A stretch of DNA of 64,000 bases, from NCBI GenBank assembly GCA_036924285.1, contig JAYKYS010000009.1:19820001-19884000 (forward strand). The letters run 5' to 3'. Origin of the DNA: Asterella californica. Taxonomy: Eukaryota; Streptophyta; Marchantiopsida; Marchantiales; Aytoniaceae. The notes beneath the pieces were generated by a model. The model searched no databases, was not told where the DNA came from, and worked only from the letters and a program-made list of their open reading frames with translations. The position numbers and the translations under genes are program-made. This document shows positions 22,570 to 34,889 of this stretch, one piece after another (position 1 is the first letter of the stretch; the number at the start of each line of letters is the position of its first letter).

Positions 22570-25500
22570 AAATCTTTGGTGTGCTTCTCTCATCCTATTT
22601 GCTAGTAGTTCGCTGATCACCTTATAGCTAGTGTTAGACATTGAGATATACCTCTATTTTTTTTGTCACTCTAGCTCCCCTTCTTTCAGTAGTATCTTAA
22701 TGACTTATCTCTTCATTAGAGATGAGAGTTTGTAGTTGTACTAGTACGCAGTAGTCTACTAGTTGTGTCATATCGTCTCTCACGTACTCTCACGTTACAT
22801 GTAGTGTTGTCGACGTCAACTCATCCAGACCCGACGTTTTATTATATTTTCAGCTCAAAAACAGTAATTCTGATATTTCTCTTGTCGGGAGTCCACTTTA
22901 GTATATTTTTTTGCTCTAACGTTGCATGACTATGTATCAAGATGAGAACTACTGTGAGCTCCTCCTACTCAAGCTATTCTTGACCCTCTTTCTTGAACAG
23001 TTCTGTGTAATATCGATGTGTCTCTTGCGCGATATCTTATGTGATTCAAAGAGTATTACCTTCTTGTGTGTGTAGTATGGTGATCTCTTTCTTCGCTTTG
23101 CGTGCTTTCATATGGTTGAATTAAAATTTTGATGATGTATCTCCATCCTTAAGCCATCTTGCACTACTCCACCTTCGCAGGGGTAATCGCTTCTTTCTAT
23201 CTTCTTCTCGGATTTGGATCTCCAACTCTAGGAATTCCTTGTCCGCTATGTGGCTCCTGAGTCGAGCTACTTCCTCACCTCACAATCAACCTATCTCTCT
23301 TCACAATCAACCTATGTAGCTTTTCGTTCATTTGGAATCGTTCATTTTTTGCTTCCTCCTCAACTTTTATCAAGATCTGTTTAACAATCTTCCATTTAGC
23401 CCAATTCCAACCCTAAATTTCCTTGGTTCGCTGGTGTGGCTTGTTGTCCCTCCACCCTAACTTCACCTTTATCATTGTGGTATTCTTTTTCAAGAACTCA
23501 GGGGTAACTTTCATGTAGGTTCTACGTTTTTTCTGTGACTCTCCTTTCGGTCTAGATAATATCAAAATCACCAGTATGCAATCCGATTAAGTTTGAGCTC
23601 CGTCATGTCTTATGCTTCTTCTTCTCTCTATCCACTCCTCATGCTGCAAGAGATATATTCGGTCGAGTCTAACCTGATTCATTCTCTCTTGCACCGTCAC
23701 TTGTTTCTTGAAACTTCTCCTATCTTGCATAGATGAGATAACCGAAGCGTATTTCAGGACATGCACTCTCGTGAGTTCTTACCAGTTCCTTTTTTATGTC
23801 TCGTGTTGCACCGCCGAGGGTCCAACACTATCTTCGGAAAACTCTACACTATTCCAATCCCTTGTCATTATCCAGCTTTCCATGCTCCATTTGCCCGCCA
23901 TTCATTTTCACAGCAAAGATGATTCTCTTCTATTATTGGGACCATGAATCGAGACGATTTTGTAGGTTTCCATCTTGTATGCACTTCCACCCATGCTAGT
24001 GAGCCATCTCCCTTACCCATTCATCTAAAATTTTCCCATTTCTTAATATCACTACAGCAACACCAGCTTTACCTTATGGATATAGTCAACCACGAGCTGT
24101 CCTCCCTCTGAAAGTTGTGATAAGAGAAAGTTAGCATTTTCTTCGTTCACTTTCAATTCTTGCAGTAGCGGACATCCACCTTTTGGATCTGCCCTCGTAA
24201 CCACTTTTTCAAGGTCTTGAACTTATGGGATCGCTAAGTCCTTGTACATCCCAGCTTGCTGCATTGGTTGTAGAAATCATCTAATGACTTGATGGTTGTC
24301 ATCATCCCTGCTCGAGGTCCTCATGTTACTTGCGAGGCTACTAGACTCGGTGGTTCTGTTTTAGACAGGGGTTCCAACGTTTTCTTTCCCGATGTCATTT
24401 CATGCTCATCCTTGTGTCGTTGAGTCCTGGACTTCACTATGTCTTTCTTTCATCGTTTGTTCATCTCCACCTGAACTCTCTTTCTCTCTTTTTCCATCTT
24501 GCCTTGTCGTGGTCATCTCTATTTCTATGGCTTGGTGTTGCTCCATGTGCTATTCGTGCTCCAGTAGTTCTCGTGCCTTAGTCGTCTCTTTTCTCGTTTC
24601 TTCTTTTTCTTGAGGCACTCTCTTGAGTCTTGGTTAGTCTCTTGTCTCTCTTGAACTTTTTCCTCCTCGTCCAATGTCTTCTTGTTTAGCAATCCTTGGT
24701 TCTTGAGTTTCCTTGTTGCTACTATGTCATGTTTGAAAGTCGAGGATAAGATTGTTCTTGTTCTTTAGCTGCTTCCCTCCCTTGCTTCTTCCTGATCTTG
24801 TAACACATTGAATGAGTTCTGCATCATGACACTTGGCTCCTGCTGCGCTACTTCATTCTCTCTTCCTCCTTGTTTTTTGTATGTGATAGAGATAAATTCT
24901 TCTGATGCCTTCGTTGCATTGGTGTGGTTTGATGATTCCTACTCCTCTTTGGATTTTGTTGTTCTCAATCTTGCTATGCATGTGAGACAATAGCATGTGA
25001 TATGTCCTCTCTTGTGACATCCGTAGCATGCGTTCGAGAGAAAAACGATAGTGTACTTCATGTCGGGAGTTTTCAGTCTCCTTTCATCATCATTGATCTG
25101 AATAAACTTTGTCAATTTTTTCCTCAAGTTGACCAACAGACATCTTCTTATGCTAGTGTGGTTGTAGCTGTCGTATACACATGTGGAATGTAGTACCTCT
25201 CATGTGACTTTCAGTATTGTCTGACAAAACTCTTCAAAACTTGGGTGGATATCCGGGAGTTCAAACCACACTAGAGTCTTTGTGGTATTGACTCTCATCG
25301 GATTAAAGGATTGATCATAGGTGAACACAAACATCATGCTTCTGTCCATATATAAAGATGTGGTCATTAAGATAATCTTTTAGTCATCTCTATTTTCTCA
25401 TCTCTACCGGATGAGAAAACAATGACGACTAAGAGTTTGAATCCTTTCTACTTCAATTCCATTTTGTTGAACTAGGATGACTCTTGCTCAGTCCTAGATC

Positions 25501-26080
25501 GCTTTCATTGTCGATGTGATGTCTACAGTGTAGAGTACTAATACGTTGGTCTCTAGGAATCACATTCTGCTCAATATCTACGCTATACTGATTGTCACTT
25601 GCACCATTGTCGTGTTCATCATATCTGGACCCTCCTGCTCGAGCTTCTTCAACGTCTGATTGAAAGCTTGGACTTTATCATCCTCGAAGTACCTTTCTTT
25701 GTATATCTCCAACAACTCCTCTTCTCAGTGTTCAAAGCACTTTTGATTCTAGTGATGCACTCTACTGATCTTGTATGTTCAGTTCATGCTTTTGTTTGTT
25801 CTTGGCGCATTGGAGATATGTATGCATACCTTTTGGTTCTACTGACGTCCTTTGACTAATTGCACCAGGTTTTTGTTGCTTTCTCCCGGTCCGTCCTTAT
25901 GGATTTAACTAGGACTGTGCTCTGGCCCCCTCCCTCCGCACTGTTCACATTGACATGTGTTTCTCCTGCCCTTGGTGGAATCATTGTCGGAACCTCCTTC
26001 TGCAACAAGCTTTTCCTGCAATCTGATGGTCTAAAGTCATTAGATCTCTGCTCTCCTTAAGTGATCTTTTTTTAAGTAGC
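22570..26080 (-). mobile_element. Decayed L1-type LINE (ORF1, endonuclease, start of RT)
   Basis: Reading the minus strand from right to left gives the order of a plant L1 element. ORF1 text KTLVWFELPDIHPSFEEF (about 25290-25225) is followed by a CCHC zinc knuckle, CYGCHKRGHITCYC, at 25028-24987 (C-x2-C-x4-H-x4-C). AWDVQGLSDP (about 24255-24225) matches the N-terminal motif of the APE-type endonuclease (N-V-R-G-L). The endonuclease-RT linker EEVARLRSHIADKEFLELE then RRWSSARWLKDGDTSSKF lies at about 23280-23100. The beginning of reverse transcriptase follows, with KTSGLDEL (about 22845-22815) and KVISELLANRM near 22630-22590. Frameshifts and stops occur throughout. The catalytic YxDD region of RT is missing, because the element ends abruptly near 22570 in AT-rich DNA. 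The plus-strand ORFs here are shadows. The right boundary is approximate. Confidence 0.82.
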
Positions 26081-26602
26081 TCTAGATGCATTGTGGATTG
26101 ACCGATTATTTTTGTGTTTATACTATCGAATAAAGCTATTTACAAAGACGTAGAACCCTTAGTTGTATGTTCATTTTGTCTCTTGTGGCACTGAACTGAA
26201 AGCTCCCCATGAGGCGTAGTCAGCCGTTTGGACTCTCCATTTTTGTTTTCGATGTTCTCATAGTGCATGCTCCCTTTTCGTTTCTTCACTGATGTAGTCC
26301 TCTCGAATTCAAGAAAAGATGGCTCTGCAGAGACTCAACCTCCGAATTGCCACCATAGCTAGATCTAATCTTAAGCTTCTTACGAGTAAGTGTTGGAAAA
26401 TTTTCACAGTACATACAAAACACAGATGCTAGACGACAAAAATTTCCACCATTGTCTTTCGGATGCTCATATGACTCGTCTCGTTTATACTACATAGTCA
26501 CATGTTGGAGACATCTTATTATGTTTTGTCGCTGCAAGGGTGCAAGCTCTTTGTTCATAGCTTGACTTTGCATTAGAGCATTCGCCTCCACTGTCTTCTA
26601 CA

Positions 26603-27100
26603 ATGATGAGGTTCCGTCTAGGTTTGTTCCAGCCTGTTGCTTCGACATTGTTCACATGCGAGTGTGATGTCTCGCTCGACACCTCGAGTCGACATCTTGC
26701 TCGTTGTCCTCACAATGGAGAGAGAATAGCTACTCATGATGTCATCAAAGATATTGTGTTTGCTACAGTAAGGGAGAGCGATTACATGATGCGGAGAAAG
26801 CATTGGTATGTCTTTCAAACTGGAGGGTCAATGAGAGTTGACTTGTACATTATGAAGTAGGATCAAATCTCAAGGCAGATGTGGTAGTCATAGACTTGAC
26901 AAAAAACTCGATGACGACACAAGTGATCACTCATTCTCTAAAATGAGCTACAAGTGTGGTGGCAGCAATGAAAGTGGTCAAGTATAAAGATATTCAAGAG
27001 TGACATCGATTCATCCCTCCTTGGAGATATATGAATAGTCAACCTCAGAGTTCAACATCTTTATTCGAGATTGTGTCAGAGCTTATCATGAGAGACATCA
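26603..27100 (+). pseudogene. C-terminal zinc finger and endonuclease-like tail of a non-LTR element
   Basis: The plus-strand frame 26603-26860 reads CECDVSLDTSSRHLARCP, then GERIATHDVIKDIVFATVRE. The pattern C-x-C-...-H-...-C followed by G-x-R-I-x-x-H-D-x-x-x-D is the zinc-binding block seen downstream of reverse transcriptase in several non-LTR retrotransposons with a restriction-like endonuclease. RVDLYIMK, and after a stop and frame change KADVVVIDLTKNS, YKDIQE and HRFIP, fit the following D...D...K fold of such a nuclease. No RT precedes it, since the LINE to the left is on the other strand, so this is an isolated 3' fragment. I am sure that it is a mobile-element-type domain only at a moderate level, and a captured host copy is possible. 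Confidence 0.45.
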
Positions 27101-29429
27101 AAGATATCATTTCTTTTTCTTTTTATATTATATTTTTTAGACAGCGAATTTTCATTATTCTATAAAGAATTTTAGCAAGTGAGACCCACTGAAGAACAAT
27201 TGTAATAGATGATGTTATTTCATGTGCACTTGTTATATATTGGAGTTTTGATTTACCTACTTGTGATATTTAAAGAGCACTATGAGACTTTAGAGGTACA
27301 AATAGCGAAGCTTAGCTAAATGTTTTTCTTCCATTTGAGGTGTTGGTTAGTTGCCGTTCCGGGTCCCTCTCTCCCATGTAAGGCTTTCCCATCTGTTTGC
27401 TGTTCATTGCGTGACGTTCCCCTCGTTTCGTCGTTTGGAAGTGCGGCACGTTTATGATAACTGGATCCCGAAGGAAACCGGCGATAACCGCCGCCGGCCG
27501 GGGCCGTGCGGCTGTTTCTGGCGCGCAGCATCACTGTACCGGTATTACGTATGTCCACTATCCCTGCTCTGCTCTAGCGTACTGCCGCCTGTGCTGGCCT
27601 CGCTAACCAGCGACAGAATACTAAAGAGACCCGTCTCTAATATAGAGCACGCTCGGCCGGTCGGTCAGTCAGGCGGGCAGGCACGCGGCTGGTCAGTTAA
27701 CTCATTCATTAACCTCGATAATAGTTTCCAGGTGATTATCTTACGCAGAAGCCGCCGAGCTGCCAGCAGCTTTCAGTGATGTGGACAGTGGACAGAGGGA
27801 GGTTATGACGTTCGATCATGCTTACTTTGAATCTTTGACCACCAAATCAAAGACCCAGAAAGCACGGAACCCCAGTCGGAACCCAAGTCGGAAGTGGGAA
27901 CCCTAATCTGGAGTCTCGATGTTGTTGCTCCACGTGAGAGATTATATCCAGCGAGCAAACGTCAAACAGACATTTGCCTATTGGACAAAGAACCGGAAAT
28001 TTGACCTTGTTCCAGATCACGATACAAGAGTTGCATGAACACTTCTTTCGGGAAGAGGGACGAGAACTGCTATATGCATTATCGTATATATGTTCACCTT
28101 TTCAAGTTAAGAAATTAGGAATAATGTAAAACAATAGTAATTTATCATTTAACCTTTTAGTGAACAAGTTACGTGATAAATTAAACTTTAACAAAAAAGA
28201 AAAAACTATTTTTTGATATCTTAGAGCGTAATTCATCGTATATGTTTCATAGGTTTTCTCTGCAAGTTCTTACACACATATCGAAGATAGGTGTCCTAAG
28301 TGGTTTAGCCTCCAGTCCTCTAAGAGAAAGATAGTGAGTCTAATCTCTTGAGGACACGGTTGGAAGTGCATGCTGTTGGAAACTGTTAATGAAGTTTTTG
28401 GTCCGAGTCTCACTATAGTGGACTCACATGGACAACGGTCCTCTAAGATCGCAAGAAACAAGTAATATCATTTACTATTTACTATTTATCACTAATATAT
28501 AACATATAATAGTTTAAAATATATTTTATTTTAATATAATGTTTATAAAATTACAACTAACCGTTAACCAGAAGTTGAAAAACACCGCACTTCACTGTTA
28601 CTAGATTTAGCTACTCTCTTTACGCTCAATCTTCATTTTTCCCGGTAAAAAATGCATGTTGCATGCATATTTCTGTAGTTAGTTCCAACTTCTCTCTTTT
28701 AATACGACCCTCTCCCTTAACTACTTCTACGTGTGAGATCCGGCTAATGATCGCTTCCCTTCTGTTCTTAAATCCCGACTTGGCAAGATAACAATCCTAA
28801 TAGGGTGTGTAAAAACTAATACATAAGATTCACTAACGTCTAAGAGGAAAAGTGTCCGTTGTTTATTCGAAGATAGTTTTGTATATAGCAGTGGATCGTT
28901 TACAATCGTATTTGTGAATTGCTATAATTATGCTATTATTAATTTTTTATTTTCTAGAAATTAGAAAATATTTGAGTTTTAAATTTTCTTACTGCAGAAA
29001 CTCACGGTCAAATCGGCTAAAAAGTCACTCCGGGAAACTCGTGGTGTTTTCTTACAAAGAGATGCTCGTGAGATTTCTCTACGAGTACCTCCTCAAGTGC
29101 ATGAAGAAAATAAGAAATGTCAAAGTTAAGAGGAAATATTTCACAAGGACAGAGACAGAAAGAGCTGTACAATCACTGTAGGTCATTTTATATAGAAGGG
29201 CGATTCATTCTGGATCGTTCTTGGGACTGTGACACCGCGATCTCTTCATCTATTTTCAATTCTGAACAGAATTGCGGGCAAATAACGGACGAAACGAGTG
29301 AAAAATCTTTAAAGAAAACAAAAAAGTCGAGTGAAAAGATGCTAGAGGTACCCGTATGGAACACCCCAAGGTCTGTCAAGTCTTGCTGAAGTTATGATTC
29401 ACTCGAGCGGGCTATAACCTTTCAGAACA
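27101..29429. other. Spacer with a GC-rich island, no gene recognised
   Basis: 27340-27780 is GC-rich (for example GCCGCCGGCCGGGG) with an open frame of 142 codons on the plus strand (27351-27779) lacking any known motif. This looks more like a promoter-type CpG-rich patch than a gene. The remainder to 29430 is AT-rich with only small ORFs (29117-29389, 90 codons). Confidence 0.3.
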
Positions 29430-29900
29430 ATTCTAACTTTGTCACGTCAGTTTGGCACCTTGGCTAGGTTGACCGAGTGTGAAGTGATGCACCCCGGTAA
29501 GGCCGTTAGTGCCGTTAGGGCGAGTTGGTGGGAGAGCCCACTAGGGGTATACTTCGCAGGTAGGGCTTGGAGGCCTTAGTTCTTCGAGTTGAGCCTTCAA
29601 GCTCCAGGTTATGGTGGATAGTCTAGTTGAGTGTAACCCGGATTCTCTTCGTGTTTAGAGTGGGTTTGGCTTGACCGTTTGTGAGTAATCTTTGTTGTAG
29701 TGTTGGAGATGATAATTTCTCAATGTAGATTACTCGAAGAACTAAGGCCTGTGGGGGGCGATTGTGGTACACTTGTGTATGTGTATGACATCGTCCATGT
29801 GTTATGTGTATGTGTGGTGTACATCTGACAGCGATGTATGTTGTGTAGCGATGTGTATGCGCACGACAACCCCCTAATATCCACATATTCTAACATTCAC
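29430..29900 (+). mobile_element. 3' end of an LTR retrotransposon: polypurine tract and LTR start
   Basis: GTGGGGGGCGAT directly precedes TGTGGTACAC at 29763. This is the same arrangement as the verified gypsy element at 44779-44791, where TTGGGGCGAT precedes TGTAACACC. The 330 bp upstream are GC-richer non-coding text, like a retroelement 3' UTR. The LTR end and the rest of the element were not identified, so it is a truncated remnant. Confidence 0.4.
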
Positions 29901-31880
29901 GCGCATGTAAATATTATCTATCCAAGATTATAGTTTTTACACGCACAAATATCACATCCCAAGATCTATTGTCTATAACAAGTACTCAGAAAAATAGATG
30001 AAACATACCCTCTAAAGCGGGCCCTTTAGAGTTTAGGGTTGTAGTGATTTGTATTGTTGATTAAGTGCATTCAATCCTTGGCCGTAAAAGAATCCCGTAA
30101 ATTCCGTACAACCTTTTACACGTCTTCCCATAAATTTTACACATCTCTCTAGTACGTGAATATATATGAATTATTTATATGAATGGACGTTCACGATCTA
30201 TTCAGAAAATGTGATCTCTTGCATATCTTTTGAATCAGAGACCTGCAGACGTTTTGCACTCCTTAAAAGCGTCTAAAATTTATGATTTACATATTTTTAC
30301 TTTAAATGTTTTGTTACGGGTGGAGGTTTGAGTGTCTCTTTGTTAATACTTTTATGTATGCATAAGGAACTGTAACATTTAAACATTAAAATAAATGGTT
30401 GGATACTTTCATTATTATGTTACAGTAAGATTTCCATGTTGATCCCATATAAGAGCGGTACTTCCCTAAATTAATATCTCGTTTTGTTATGTCTAAGACT
30501 AACTATTTCCAGATCTCAACAATAACATTTGGTAAGAGTTCATTTATTGTTGAATATGAGGAAGCACGAATATACATCAAAAGCGAATTCTTTAGTGTGG
30601 AAACAGAAGAAGAGAAATGAATAATTTGGGACTGAAATCTGTTTCTTTATTGATCACGGTTTATGCCCGATGAGAAAATAACTTATGCCAGGAGAAAATA
30701 ATACAACCAAATAAAGATAAAAACCACTTCCGAAAAAGTATTTTCTTTCAGAGAAAAAGACATCTGTCGTGGAACGGTTTTACCGTGACAGGTTTAAATT
30801 ATACTTTGGTAATTTTAGTGAACTTATTCACCACTCTAATTGTTTTTTGGTTCTACACGTGTATTAGTCCGGACAATAACAACGTGACTCCGACGTGCCG
30901 CCCGTACTTGACTACCAGGTTACAATCCAGATACCAATAGAGAAATTAATTTTTATTTTATATCTAAACTCTTTTGAAAATAATGGTTTGGACACAGGTT
31001 AAACCCTTTGCATATTTTCTTCTTCCATCAGAATTTTTAATTTTTAATTTATAGCGTTTTGTATATTCCACTCTTCAGATCTTGAAGATGCATGCGGTCG
31101 AGGACAAAAAGAAGGTAAAGATTAAAACAGATCACAAAATTATCATGAGCAATTGGCTGAAAACTACCTGAGAAGAGTTTAATGAAAAATACAATTTACT
31201 AAAGTGCAGAGTTACGTAGAAAAATGATGCTCGATGGGTTTGCAAATATGTTATAGCTTGTGATACAAGATTTACTTTACTAAAGTAAAATATTAAAATA
31301 TTAAAATATTAAAATTAAAACCCACTTGGTTAACTTGATTACACATGATCACTTAAGTTACACAAAAGCATTAGGTAACGCACATAGACAGAATCTTTTT
31401 CTGGTACAAAGACACGTGTCTCTCGCCAGTAAACATATTTTAAATTTCTAAGCTTTATTTTATTTTATTTTTTATATTTTTCTTTCTCGATCTTGAAGAG
31501 GGTGAATATGCAAGGAAGATAAGTGCTATGCATGCTAGATAGCTTCGGATAACTTCTATTCATTTTATTAATAAAAGAGATTTAAGTGTTATATGAAAAA
31601 CAATATTACAATATAAGTAATTAATTAATAACCACAACTAGAGTTGCAAAATAAAACTAATAATAACCATAACTAGAGTTGCAAAACTATCCAAACATAA
31701 CCCATAAAACGTTCAAGGACACACGCAATTCAGAAACTACCACTGCAAAGAGGCTAATTTAATGCAGTCTGAGATATTAAGGACACTCAAACCACAACCT
31801 GTAATAAGAGATGAAGGGGTAAAGTCTTTATCATATCTATTTTTATCCTTTCAAGTAAAATCGTTGTCCTTTATACCACA
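29901..31880. other. AT-rich spacer, no gene recognised
   Basis: Low-complexity runs such as (TAAAATAT)n at about 31285-31320 and a two-copy AACCAYAACTAGAGTTGCAA repeat at about 31629 and 31665. Nothing coding recognised. Confidence 0.3.
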
Positions 31881-32004
31881 GTGTACTCGGATCAGATTCA
31901 CACAACAGCAATTTTTTGCAACACCTCCAACCGGGAGCAGGACGGTTTGAACCTTAGATCTTTCGCTTAGAGGCCTGGAACTCAACCATCTCAGCTACCG
32001 ATCT
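31880..32004 (-). repeat. tRNA-derived SINE-like sequence
   Basis: On the minus strand TAGCTGAGATGG (31997-31986) matches an RNA polymerase III A box, and GGTTCAAACC (31953-31944) matches a B box, 32 nt apart as in tRNA genes. The T-stem and acceptor stem cannot pair, so it is not a functional tRNA. This is the usual appearance of a SINE head. The tail boundary is unclear. Confidence 0.5.
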
Positions 32005-34505
32005 TCGATAGTTACGAGAGTTACGTAGCTACACATAACTGGTTTTACTGATTGTCTTAAGAAATGGGTCTTAAGGTTTGTCACGACCCCACAGTGCCAG
32101 TTTATGAGAACAGGGCTTTCCTCCTATCCATCTTACGTTGTTTTTATTTTCAGATCTTAGAGCGAGCAAAAAGCAAAAAGCAATATAAATTAGTTTACGA
32201 CCAATGTTCACTACAGAAGTGAAGTAAAAAAGACATAAAATTGTACGTACCATCTTTGTTGAAATACATAAAATTTATTACCACATTATATAAAAAGTTT
32301 ACCATAAATATACCATAAACTTATACGGACTAGGTTTGAGTGTCCTTATTAATTTATTATCTAATCTTTTCAAATGAAAAGAATATACAATAAATTAAAG
32401 CCCTGCTGCATGTGGGAGGATTTTCTGTGTAAAGAGAGCCGTGTAAACAACGAGAGCTCTCGTGTGGCAACAAGAGCAGAAAGGCGAGGCAGGGGCCCAA
32501 TGGCCCATAAACAGGGTGGATAAATTTGGTGGGTCCATCATCATCCGGGCTATGGGCTATGCTCGGACTCTATTCCAGCTGCTTAGAAAACTATATACGG
32601 ACGGAACAAATGCATCGAGAACATGCAGTATCTATCCATCTGGACCAAAAGTGTGCAGATCTTTCATCAAGAGATCATCGTTCATCGTTCATCATGCTAA
32701 ACCTGTCACAGCCTTTCTTTCTGCTGCTTTGCCATGGATGTTTCCAGGAGATCCTTTCTTTCTACATGTACACTCACAACTACCTTTTGGGTGATAATTT
32801 GAATAGTATCTAAAATATTGTTTTTGGAATTTGAAGGTCATTAATTCGAGTTATAATAATGTGTGTCATATGATTATGTCACTTCGCTGTTCGATGAGTA
32901 TATATAAATTAGAGTACACTGGAATTGAAGTAGATATGGTTCTCTACACTAAGCCTGAAGTATATATGATTAGTGTTTGACTTATCTCTTATAGTGTTCA
33001 TAACAGTAATACTACTGGATTTTTATGGTATAATGTAGTAATATAATTGACTTGACAAGGTACAAGAAATGGAAAAGACACTCAACAAGTAGAACACTAT
33101 AAAACGTACCATGGATAGAAATAGTATCAACCATCTAACTCAGCTAGGAACGTCATGCATCGTTTTGTCTCTTTTGTTTATTTTTGGTTTCACTAAACGA
33201 AGGAAGGTCTAATAATTAATCCTTTTTCATCTTCTAGAGATTTAAATAAACATACTAAAGTTCCATAAGCACCAGGCTATTATAGTTTAAAACTCACAGA
33301 TTTTCTCCAGACCAAACTTACGATTCCAGTCGTATAGAGAACATGTCTTTGTATTTTCAACAAACAAGAACTAAAACCTCTTCACACCAGACAGGCAAGG
33401 ACATGAAACTCAGGGTACACTTCGACCTATTTGTCCATACCACATGCGAGTTGAATCATAAATTAAAAAATTATATTATATTTTACATATTATATTTTAT
33501 TATAATTACATTTAAATAATTACATAAATTACATACATTACATAAATTATATTTTACTATTATATATAAAGAAGGATATACTTTTAAATATAAATATATA
33601 AATCTTCTGAAATATTCTTTTACTTTAAATATTCAGAAAAGTATAAAATATCCTACTTTACAAAAATAACATTTTAAAATTTTATTTTTCAAATATTCAA
33701 CGAAATTAACTGATGAACCCTTGAGGACATTAAATGATCGAGAAGTGGCACTTCTCTTGAAATTTTGTTATAAGAGGTTGCTCTCTCATCTCACATGGCA
33801 TTTTCCATTATGCATCCAAAGCTACCTTTTGTAGAGCAAAGCAGAAAAAAACAAACGCATACAACGAAAGGAAATTTGTACTTGTTATTGGTCATATAAT
33901 TAGATGACACCTAAAATTTTTTTCACCTCAACTAAGCTTTAAAAATTCAAGAAGGGCACCATTATCTTTTGTTTAATTTTGTGTTTGGTCTTTTTGCTTG
34001 TTCGTTATGGGAAAGAAAAGAGAAATGGAGCAGGAGGAGAGATTTATGAAAGCAAAAGCGACAATTACGATTCAAATAGACTGTCCATGCTAAATTTTAG
34101 ACGTTCTTTGTTTTCAGTACAATAAAGATAATCTAATTTTAAACTTCTAAACTAAAGTATTGGTACCTCTTTGCATGCAGACCCTTGAGGAGCGGAACAT
34201 AAAACCATAAATTGAAGAATGGTGATGGCTGTCGTTTCACAATAATGTTTTTGTCTAGGATAAATAATATATTATTCTCTATTGAGGAAAATGAGATTTC
34301 CCAAAACCCTCTAAACTATATATATAATTATGGGTGTTTCCAGCTTTTCGGACTAAGAATGATGTTATTACCGAACCTTAGTAAACCTTAGTAACGTTAG
34401 TGTGCGTGGGCCCTGACCAGCACATGTCCCCCATCTAACTTCTCAGTGTAGCCAAAAGCCATAGTGCATGTGCATACAGTTTGTGGGGCCTGCTAGAGGG
34501 CTAGA
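32005..34505. other. AT-rich spacer with one balanced patch, no gene recognised
   Basis: 32430-32800 is less AT-rich and open on the plus strand (32462-32794, 110 codons), without any domain. 33450-33640 is a TTATATTTTA-type low-complexity tract. Confidence 0.3.
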
Positions 34506-34516
34506 GGCACCACCGC

Positions 34517-34837
34517 ATAAATTGGCTTGATCATACCCCCAGTAGGTTCCGTGACCTTGATCATACCCCTCTTAACGTTTGGTTGCTTGATCATACCCCT
34601 GACGGATTATTGACTCAGTAGAACCAGTCATTTTCTCTTTTGGTTCATCATTTTAGTACTTTTAACCTCGACTAAATATCACTGTAATTCAAAATATTTT
34701 ACATTGAGGACGCGCTAGACTATTCATATTCTCATTCTTTTAATATGTGCAGTCTCACATCTGAATAACAACACAAAGTGACTGGTTTTACAAGCAATAC
34801 CCAGTCAGGGGTGTGATCAAGCTCACGGAACCTACTG
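34517..34837. mobile_element. MITE copy 2 with exact 11-bp flanking direct repeat
   Basis: CAGTAGGTTCCGTGA (34540-34554) is inverted at 34823-34837, and the next 16 bp of each arm (CTTGATCATACCCCT against CTTGATCACACCCCT) also match with few changes. The left end carries an additional outer CTTGATCATACCCC, so this motif occurs three times at about 30-bp spacing (34526, 34556, 34585). GGCACCACCGC stands at 34506-34516 and again at 34838-34848, directly outside the element, as a target-site duplication would. It is non-coding and the same family as 16643 and 63109. Confidence 0.8.
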
Positions 34838-34889
34838 GGCACCACCGCCAGGGAGCCCCCAGCGATTAAAAAACACTAAATGGAACCAT

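Noticed and set aside
27351..27779. 142-codon ORF in the GC-rich patch
   Set aside because: Open frame is expected in GC-rich DNA, and there is no motif, signal peptide or neighbouring exon.
33440..33640. Repetitive TTATATTTTA stretch as a possible CRISPR or satellite
   Set aside because: Irregular low-complexity AT sequence without constant repeats or spacers.
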